Source of the DNA: a bacterium
GTDB taxonomy: Bacteria; Actinomycetota; Acidimicrobiia; Acidimicrobiales; Ilumatobacteraceae
Assembly (NCBI GenBank): GCA_029978815.1
Contig: JAPOIQ010000090.1
Span: forward strand, 1 to 5,745
DNA: 5,745 nucleotides
Reading direction: 5' to 3'
Part shown: piece after piece, positions 1-5,136 of the stretch
How the letters are laid out: every line of letters begins with the position of its first letter
How positions within the stretch are numbered: position 1 is the first letter of the stretch
Made by a program: the position numbers and the translations under genes
Notes under the pieces: model-generated
Database searches by the model: none
Told to the model about the DNA's origin: nothing
The model's input: the letters and a program-made list of their open reading frames with translations, nothing else

Positions 1-2
1 CT

Positions 3-371
3 GCGCCACCAACAACTTCGACCACCGAAGCCTCAGGTGAAGAAATGGCCGATGAACTCGAACTCATCGAAATCCTTGGCATCAGAGTGGGCGGTGGCAG
101 CGGAGAGTATGCCGTCGTTGTCCGAGGTCGACCAGCGGGATTTGAACGTTTTAAACTTTCGCTTTCGGGCTCAGATGGGTACTGCACCCCCGAGCAATTC
201 AACAATCAGGGCTACGACAACGGTGACGGCACCTACTCCATCGATTGGTTCTCAGATACCTGTGGTGGCCGCACTGTTGGCGTCGCCTGGGTGCATGAAG
301 ATGGACGACGAAGCGGTATTTCGTACCACACTTGCGAAGGCGGTGTGTCGCTCACCGGCGAGCTCTGCTAA
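3..371 (+). CDS. Probable exported four-cysteine protein of unknown function (5'-partial)
   Basis: I do not recognise this protein. The frame is open to the left edge. The first ATG inside the window (45) is preceded in frame by codons for a Pro/Thr/Ser-rich stretch (APPTTSTTEASGEE), which looks like the flexible linker after a signal peptide or lipobox, so the true start is probably upstream and the ATG at 45 is internal. The C-terminal part, numbered from that ATG, is rich in Gly and alternating beta-type residues and holds four cysteines (C47, C73, C97, C108, the last being the final residue), which could form two disulfides outside the membrane. The DNGDGTYSIDW stretch near residues 58-68 resembles a strand-turn motif of Ig-like or filamin-like beta sandwiches, but this is only a resemblance. 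The gene ends in tandem in-frame stops, TAA then TAG (369-374). Export is inferred; the signal sequence lies outside the window. Confidence 0.6.
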   Translation, partial: APPTTSTTEASGEEMADELELIEILGIRVGGGSGEYAVVVRGRPAGFERFKLSLSGSDGYCTPEQFNNQGYDNGDGTYSIDWFSDTCGGRTVGVAWVHEDGRRSGISYHTCEGGVSLTGELC

Positions 372-404
372 TAGCTCAAAAGATCTCTGCGAGGTCGCCC
401 GGCG

Positions 405-1193
405 TCACTCAACGCACGTCACATCGAGCCCAGCGAGGGTGACCGTGTTCCCGCTAGTCCGCAGCCCCAACGTGGTGGCCGCGCCGAGCACCGCATCGAT
501 GTCGTTGCACCGCACATCGATTCCACTCAGGCGCTCACCACGGCCGTCGGTTTCTTGAACGAAGCGAATACGAGCATTTTCGAAATCAAGAATGGGTCGG
601 TTTTCGTCGTCGAGGTCAAATGGAACCTGAGTAATCTCGGCCCAGCGCGTTGCAAGAGTTGACGGGTCAGGTGAAGAGATCGTGGCAGCCGTGATCGCGC
701 TGACGCGCTCAGTGCGAACATATGGCTTCCAGTTTTTGCCAGCGGGCCACCACGGCCCGCCAACCTCTCCGCCGCCTTTCATGGTCATCTGATCCATCTC
801 GAGAAATGAACCACCGGTGTCGGCCGGATGGAGTTGCATCCCGACGTGTCCTTCGTCGGGGTAATTGAGTTCAAATGCCACCCGGACTCCCAACTCGTCA
901 ACGATCTCCCGTCGCGCGGCGACGTCGTCCACTTCGCAGATCACCATGTAGCCCGTGTCTCCACCGCGGCGAGAGATGTAACGGCCTGCTGCAGTCGAGT
1001 CGGGATCTGATGCGATCGGGGTCACACACTCAAGAAACTGGGTGCCGACCGGCCACAAACTGTTCTTCAGCCCGAACTGTGCGACCCCGGGGTCCGTGAA
1101 GCACGCCTCGAGGCCAAGCACACCAGCAAGGTCTCGTGACACCACGTTGAGGTCACTGCAGGCGACGGCAATTTGTCGAAGGCGAATCCACAT
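405..1193 (-). CDS. VOC (glyoxalase / bleomycin-resistance fold) family protein
   Basis: A 262-residue protein of the vicinal oxygen chelate superfamily; substrate unknown, probably cytoplasmic. Four beta-alpha-beta-beta-beta-like modules can be traced: about residues 3-57 (RQIAVACSDL, ending in FLECVTP), 78-135 (GYMVICEVDD, ending in HPADTGGSFLEMD), and a more diverged C-terminal pair at about 165-212 and 222-262. E55, H122 and E132 sit where VOC metal ligands or their equivalents occur, but the first strand has Q7 where glyoxalase I-type enzymes usually have His, so metal use and catalysis are uncertain. GRYISRRGGDTGYMV (70-84) matches a stretch I remember from actinobacterial VOC proteins. 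The start is firm: an in-frame TAA lies four codons upstream (1205-1203), no Shine-Dalgarno is present, and a candidate -10 box suggests leaderless expression. The gene is convergent with the exported protein and divergent from the antiporter cluster. Glyoxalase, dioxygenase or non-enzymatic binding roles all remain possible. Confidence 0.85.
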   Translation of the reverse strand: MWIRLRQIAVACSDLNVVSRDLAGVLGLEACFTDPGVAQFGLKNSLWPVGTQFLECVTPIASDPDSTAAGRYISRRGGDTGYMVICEVDDVAARREIVDELGVRVAFELNYPDEGHVGMQLHPADTGGSFLEMDQMTMKGGGEVGGPWWPAGKNWKPYVRTERVSAITAATISSPDPSTLATRWAEITQVPFDLDDENRPILDFENARIRFVQETDGRGERLSGIDVRCNDIDAVLGAATTLGLRTSGNTVTLAGLDVTCVE

Positions 1194-1199
1194 ATCTCG

Positions 1200-1205
1200 A
1201 GGTTA
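1200..1205 (-). promoter_or_regulatory. Candidate -10 element (TAACCT) for leaderless VOC transcript
   Basis: Read on the minus strand the sequence is TAACCT, six bases (CGAGAT), then the ATG of the VOC gene. TAACCT fits the TANNNT consensus of actinobacterial sigma-A -10 boxes, and a 6-7 base gap would place transcription initiation on the A of the start codon. This agrees with the absence of a Shine-Dalgarno sequence. The -35 region is weak (TTCATC at a 17-base spacing, about three matches to TTGACA). Confidence 0.5.
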
Positions 1206-1327
1206 TTCATTTCAACCAAGTAGATGAACAGCGAGCAGAGATTGAAAGCTCTCGACGGCTATCGACTTGCCAACCGATGAGAACTCTCGTGCGTGAAATG
1301 TCGCCAAGACCGCAGGTCGAGACCAAC

Positions 1328-1333
1328 TAAGTT
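1328..1333 (+). promoter_or_regulatory. Weak candidate -10 element (TAAGTT) for the antiporter cluster
   Basis: TAAGTT fits TANNNT and ends 12 bases before the antiporter ATG, so initiation 6-7 bases downstream would leave a leader of only about 5-6 bases. No recognisable -35 lies at the right distance. It is the best match in the region, but short motifs occur by chance. Confidence 0.25.
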
Positions 1334-1345
1334 CTCCATGAAGTC

Positions 1346-3505
1346 ATGAACTTCATCCCGCCTTCCGAGCATCAAGTGCTTGTGTTCTTGGTGCAACTCG
1401 CACTCCTTCTCACGGTGGCGCGTCTGCTCGGCCAAGCGTGTCGCCGCATTGGGCAACCGAGTGTAGTTGGAGAGTTGTTGGCGGGGGTACTGCTCGGACC
1501 GTCAATCTTTGGACGTCTTTCGCCATCCGCGTTCGACTGGTTGTTCCCCGATGATGCCGTGCAGAGCGGAATGTTGTTCGCGATTGGCTGGCTTGGCGTG
1601 ATGCTTCTTCTCGTTGCCACAGGCTTCGAGACTGACCTTGCGCTCATTGGGCGTTTAGGAAAAGCTGCGGTGTTCGTCAGCCTTGGGTCGTTGGTGTTGC
1701 CATTTGTATTTGGCGGGGCAGTAGGGGCGGTGATTCCCGAGAAGTTTCTCTTCTCTGGCGAGGATCGCGTGCTGTTCAGTTTGTTCCTCGCAACAGGATT
1801 GGCAATTTCGTCATTGCCGGTGATCGCCGTCATTTTGTCTGAACTCAAACTGCTTCGACGGAACTTCGGACAGCTCACAATCGCCGCCGGAATGGCGAAT
1901 GATGTTGTCGGCTGGGTCGTGCTCGGTCTTATTGCGGGTTTGGTTTCGACCGGCCGGTTCGTGCTGACCGAGTTCTTGCAGACACTTTTTGGCCTATTTG
2001 TGTTTCTTGCTGTTGCGGCAGCACTTGGTCAGCGAATCGTCGACGCAGTTCTTCGAACCCTCCGTCGGCGCGAAGTTGGCATTGGTGGTTGGGTGACGAT
2101 GTGCATCGCGATGGCAGTCGGTCTCGGCGCCGTAACTCAGGCACTTGGGGTAGAAGCGGTACTCGGTGCCTTCATCGGCGGGTTACTTCTGGGAAGGAGC
2201 CGCTATACCCATCACCGTGTGGAGGAACAGATTGAAACCTTGACGTCGTCGATTCTCGCTCCAATCTTTTTTGCGACAGCAGGCTTACGAATTGACCTGT
2301 CGTTGCTCGCAGATGGTTCGGTCATTATCTGGTCGGTCGTGCTGTTCGCTGCGGCCACAGCGTCGAAGTTCATCGGTTCATGGGCGGGAGCGAGGGTTGC
2401 CGGACTCTCAAATCGCGAGGGATTCACACTCGGTATGGCCCTCAATGCTCGAGGGGCACTGGGAATCATCATCGCCGCCGTTGGACTTGATCTTGGTGTC
2501 TTTAACCCTGCCTCATATGTCGTCATCGTGGTGATGGCAATCGCCACGTCCGTGGTCGCTCCCCCCGCTCTCCGTTGGCTGGTTGCGGGCTGGTCGGGCA
2601 CAGAAGAGGAGCAGGCCCGTCTCAAACGAGAAGAGCAACTTGCCGGAAACCTTGTCGTTCGGCCAGGTCATCTCCTGTGGCCAATGACCAGTGAAACCCG
2701 CTGTCGTGCAGTCGCAGCGTTCATCGGGAACACTTTTCCTGACGAGGCCACGGTCACTTTGCTCAACTTGTCAGAGAATGATGACACCGCAAAAACAAAT
2801 CCATGTGTCGACCTACTTGGTGATCGTCGGGTCGAAGTAGTGGTAGATGGCGCCGAACCCGATGAAGCACTCGAAAGCCAACTCAAACTTGGGTTCGATC
2901 TTGTTATCGACAGTGTCTCTCCTGATGTGAATTGGCCAGCCGCAGGGCCGGTGACGTCAGCGGTGTTACATCAGCAAGATCTACCAGTGCTGTTGATTCG
3001 GCCGGGCCGTGATGAGATCACCTCTGAGTCGATTGTGATGCCATTCCGGCGGATACTTCTCCCCGTCTCCGCAACACGGCCATCTCGAGCGGCCGCTGAG
3101 TTGGCGATTGCTTTCGCTTCCTCGACAGGTGCGGTGGTCAAATTGCTGCATGTGAATCCGAACGAAGCGCCAAGCACTGTTCAACGGTTCATTCGAACGA
3201 CGTTTAGAACCCATGAGCGGGCAATTGGTTCATATGCCGATCCGGTTGGTGTGCAGTTACTTGATGAGACAGAGTCGTTTGCGCGAGAGGCCGGGGTTCG
3301 ATGCGATCGAATCTTTTCGAACCACCATTCGCGAGTCGAAGCAATTCTTGAAGCGGCAGATCAACATTTCTGTGATCTTGTTCTGCTGGGTGCAGAATCT
3401 CAAGAGGTTGGTGGCGTTGCGTTCTTGGGGAACACTGCTCGCGCAGTGATGCAACGGTCGGAGATTGGTGTTGCGGTGATTGCACTACGGCAGGGTTCTC
3501 ACTAA
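1346..3505 (+). CDS. CPA2-type cation/proton antiporter with C-terminal universal stress protein region
   Basis: A 719-residue inner-membrane protein expected to exchange Na+ or K+ for H+. Residues about 10-410 form a Na+/H+ exchanger domain with roughly 12-13 hydrophobic segments. Family signatures include GQPSVVGELLAGVLLGPSIFG (about 36-56), the core segment with N185-D186 followed by VVGW, FFATAGLRIDL (308-318), and NARGALGIIIAAVGLDLGV (367-385). The essential transport Asp (D186) is present. A charged linker (418-432) leads to a cytosolic tail without the RCK/TrkA-N domain typical of KefB/KefC. Instead there is a degenerate USP-like segment (about 440-554, ending in LPVLLIRPG) and a fuller USP domain (about 568-714) with LLGAESQ and GNTARAVMQRSE in the nucleotide-loop region. 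The start at 1346 has an in-frame TAA six codons upstream (1328-1330) and no good Shine-Dalgarno. This is the first gene of the cluster; the nucleosidase follows after 4 bases. Ion specificity cannot be read from sequence. Confidence 0.93.
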   Translation: MNFIPPSEHQVLVFLVQLALLLTVARLLGQACRRIGQPSVVGELLAGVLLGPSIFGRLSPSAFDWLFPDDAVQSGMLFAIGWLGVMLLLVATGFETDLALIGRLGKAAVFVSLGSLVLPFVFGGAVGAVIPEKFLFSGEDRVLFSLFLATGLAISSLPVIAVILSELKLLRRNFGQLTIAAGMANDVVGWVVLGLIAGLVSTGRFVLTEFLQTLFGLFVFLAVAAALGQRIVDAVLRTLRRREVGIGGWVTMCIAMAVGLGAVTQALGVEAVLGAFIGGLLLGRSRYTHHRVEEQIETLTSSILAPIFFATAGLRIDLSLLADGSVIIWSVVLFAAATASKFIGSWAGARVAGLSNREGFTLGMALNARGALGIIIAAVGLDLGVFNPASYVVIVVMAIATSVVAPPALRWLVAGWSGTEEEQARLKREEQLAGNLVVRPGHLLWPMTSETRCRAVAAFIGNTFPDEATVTLLNLSENDDTAKTNPCVDLLGDRRVEVVVDGAEPDEALESQLKLGFDLVIDSVSPDVNWPAAGPVTSAVLHQQDLPVLLIRPGRDEITSESIVMPFRRILLPVSATRPSRAAAELAIAFASSTGAVVKLLHVNPNEAPSTVQRFIRTTFRTHERAIGSYADPVGVQLLDETESFAREAGVRCDRIFSNHHSRVEAILEAADQHFCDLVLLGAESQEVGGVAFLGNTARAVMQRSEIGVAVIALRQGSH

Positions 3506-3509
3506 CGCC

Positions 3510-4238
3510 ATGGCAACGATTGCGGTTGTCATCGCGATGAGAGCTGAGGCGGCTCCGCTGATCGCGGAATTAGGCGCTACAGCAGAGTCGGCAACTGAAG
3601 GATGGCCAACGCAGATGTATGTTGCGCGATTGGGGGAGGACACCGTTGTGATCGCAGTGAACGGTGTTGACCACGTTCACAACGTTGATCTGGTTGGTAC
3701 TGAACCGGCAGTTCTCACGACGATGCAAGTCGTTGAGCGATGGAGGCCAGATGTCGTGATTTCGGCCGGCACTGCCGGCGGGTGGACCCGCTCTGGCGGC
3801 CAAATCGGTGACGTATTTGTTGCGTGGCCCCATGTTGTTCGACACGACCGCCGAATAGGGATCGAACATTTTCGCGAATACGGGATTGGTAGTCACCCGG
3901 TGTGGGCTCGAAGTGAAGAACTAGCCAACGCTCTTGGTGCGCGCACCGGAATCGTGACAACAAGCAATTCTCTAGACGAAAGCGAAACTGATCGCGAGTG
4001 GATTCTTTCTCTTCATGGCGAAGTCAAAGAGATGGAGGCGGCTGCGGTGGCATGGGTGTGCTCGCTGAGTGGCACACCGTTCGCTGCAATCAAGGCCATT
4101 ACCGATCTTGTCGACCACCCAACACCCACGGCAGACCAATTTCTTGCCAACTTGACCACGGCATCAACGCGGCTCTCTGAGGTGCTACCAGAGGCAATTC
4201 GTTGGTGCGCCCAGAGTGTGAACTCAGAGTCGTATTAG
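3510..4238 (+). CDS. 5'-methylthioadenosine/S-adenosylhomocysteine nucleosidase (MTAN-type)
   Basis: A 242-residue cytosolic nucleoside hydrolase of the PNP/UDP phosphorylase fold. The family splits methylthioadenosine and S-adenosylhomocysteine (often also 5'-deoxyadenosine) into adenine and the thioribose or deoxyribose part, relieving product inhibition of SAM-using enzymes. Catalytic residues align with E. coli MtnN: E13 in IAMRAEAAPLI (E. coli E12), the M175-E176 pair in KEMEAAAVAWV (M173/E174), and D199 in KAITDLVD (D197). The ribose/base-binding turn SAGTAGGW lies at 85-92. I chose ATG 3510, which gives the usual N-terminus MATIAVVIAM. A longer frame from a TTG at 3480 adds ten atypical residues and overlaps the antiporter. 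With this start the gap to the antiporter is 4 bases and to the reductase 10 bases. TTSNSLDES (150-158) replaces the E. coli SGDAF-type loop and recalls plant MTANs, so substrate preference (MTA over SAH) is open; another nucleoside is possible. Confidence 0.88.
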   Translation: MATIAVVIAMRAEAAPLIAELGATAESATEGWPTQMYVARLGEDTVVIAVNGVDHVHNVDLVGTEPAVLTTMQVVERWRPDVVISAGTAGGWTRSGGQIGDVFVAWPHVVRHDRRIGIEHFREYGIGSHPVWARSEELANALGARTGIVTTSNSLDESETDREWILSLHGEVKEMEAAAVAWVCSLSGTPFAAIKAITDLVDHPTPTADQFLANLTTASTRLSEVLPEAIRWCAQSVNSESY

Positions 4239-4240
4239 GG
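4237..4240 (+). promoter_or_regulatory. Possible ribosome binding site overlapping the nucleosidase stop
   Basis: AGGG begins inside the TAG stop codon of the nucleosidase gene and lies 8 bases before the reductase ATG at 4249. This spacing would suit a short Shine-Dalgarno and suggests translational coupling of the two genes. Only four bases match, so the call is tentative. Confidence 0.4.
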
Positions 4241-4248
4241 TCGACTCC

Positions 4249-5136
4249 ATGATTCAAACCGCCCCATTTGGCAATACCGGACACATGTCATCGCGAGTCA
4301 TCTTTGGAGGTGCTGCTCTTGGGGCGATGTCGGAGGAACGCGCCGCCGAAACTCTTGACCTGGCTGTTGCTGCTGGTGTGAACCACCTCGACACGGCTCA
4401 TTCCTATGGTCATGCGGAAGTCGTAATGAATCCTTGGCTTGCGGAGCACCGACATGAGGTTTTTCTCGCAACGAAGACTCGCGAGCGAAGCGGGGTTGCA
4501 GCTCGAGCCGGGCTCGAGGATTCGCTGGACCGACTCGGGGTCGATCAAGTCGACCTCATTCAGTTACACAACCTGGTCGAAGAGGATGAATGGAGTGAAG
4601 CATTTTCTTCCGGCGGTGCGGTGGAGGCATTGGCGGCAGCGCGAGATGAGGGCCTCGTGCGGTTTATCGGTGTGACGGGCCACGGGCTGCGCATTCCTGC
4701 AATGCATTTACGGAGTCTTGATGAATTTGAGTTTGACTCGGTGTTGTTCCCGCTGAACTACTCGCTCATGAAGAGCGCTGCATTCGCTGCTGATATCGAT
4801 GCGTTGGTGTCACGCTGCATCGCGGATGGCATCGCTATCCAGACCATCAAGTCGGTTGCGAAATCTCGATGGGAGCCGGGATACGAGGGCCCACGATTCT
4901 CCTGGTACGAACCACTGCGTGATGCTGATGCAATTGAGCGGGCAGTGCGGTTTGTCTTGGGTCGAGAGCATGTCTTCTTGAACTCGACAAGTGACGCAGG
5001 GGTGCTACCGATGGTGCTCGATGCTGCTTCGCGGGCAAGGGTTGGAGATCTTCCAACAGATGCCGAGATGGAGAACGACAGCACACAATTTGAAATTTCG
5101 CCGTTATTTGACGGTGCAGACCTCGAACGAATCTGA
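4249..5136 (+). CDS. Aldo/keto reductase
   Basis: A 295-residue NAD(P)H-dependent carbonyl reductase of the AKR (beta/alpha)8-barrel superfamily, normal length, cytosolic. The catalytic tetrad is complete: D48 and Y53 in NHLDTAHSYGHAE, K76 in FLATKT, and H107 in DLIQLHNL. Barrel signatures continue with GLVRFIGVTGH (135-145), FPLNYSLM (167-174) and GIAIQTIKSVAKSRW (194-208). The C-terminal cofactor region (about 241-258, HVFLNSTSDAGVLPMVLD) follows a pattern I recall from actinobacterial AKRs and differs from the better-known NADPH motif, so cofactor preference is unclear. The start is the first ATG after the nucleosidase stop, with a possible AGGG ribosome site. It is the last gene of the three-gene cluster. 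The substrate is unknown; a sugar-derived or lipid-derived aldehyde would fit the family, and a link to the thioribose released by the upstream enzyme is speculative. Its TGA abuts the stop codon of the opposing gene. Confidence 0.92.
   Translation: MIQTAPFGNTGHMSSRVIFGGAALGAMSEERAAETLDLAVAAGVNHLDTAHSYGHAEVVMNPWLAEHRHEVFLATKTRERSGVAARAGLEDSLDRLGVDQVDLIQLHNLVEEDEWSEAFSSGGAVEALAAARDEGLVRFIGVTGHGLRIPAMHLRSLDEFEFDSVLFPLNYSLMKSAAFAADIDALVSRCIADGIAIQTIKSVAKSRWEPGYEGPRFSWYEPLRDADAIERAVRFVLGREHVFLNSTSDAGVLPMVLDAASRARVGDLPTDAEMENDSTQFEISPLFDGADLERI

Larger units (their letters stand above)
1194..1345. other. Divergent intergenic region between the VOC gene and the antiporter cluster
   Basis: A 152-base gap with no credible ORF. 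It must hold the promoters of both the VOC gene (leftward) and the antiporter-nucleosidase-reductase cluster (rightward). I see one good leaderless -10 candidate for the VOC gene, one weak -10 candidate for the cluster, and no convincing -35 boxes, operator palindrome or riboswitch fold. Any shared regulator site cannot be identified by eye. Confidence 0.75.

Noticed and set aside
37..558. Open frame of 173 codons on the + strand
   Set aside because: It overlaps both the four-cysteine protein and the 3' end of the VOC gene, has a Ser/Thr/Arg-rich composition typical of an out-of-frame reading, and shows no domain.
742..760. Perfect 7-bp GC inverted repeat with a 5-base loop
   Set aside because: It lies inside the VOC gene and encodes GPWWPA; on neither strand is it followed by a T-run, so it is not a credible terminator.
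1372..1878. Open frame of 168 codons on the - strand inside the antiporter gene
   Set aside because: It is antisense to a strongly conserved membrane protein and its product is a low-complexity Ser/Arg/Asn/Pro-rich sequence without motifs.
3480..3509. TTG start that extends the nucleosidase by ten residues
   Set aside because: The extra residues overlap the antiporter end, are unlike MTAN N-termini, and the ATG at 3510 gives the expected family start.
3765..3779. Repeated GCCGGC palindromes
   Set aside because: They encode the conserved AGTAG turn of the nucleosidase and are expected from Gly/Ala codons.
4502..4518. 7-bp inverted repeat around CTCGAGC / GCTCGAG
   Set aside because: It lies within a conserved helix of the reductase gene (ARAGLED) and is explained by codon choice; no regulatory context.
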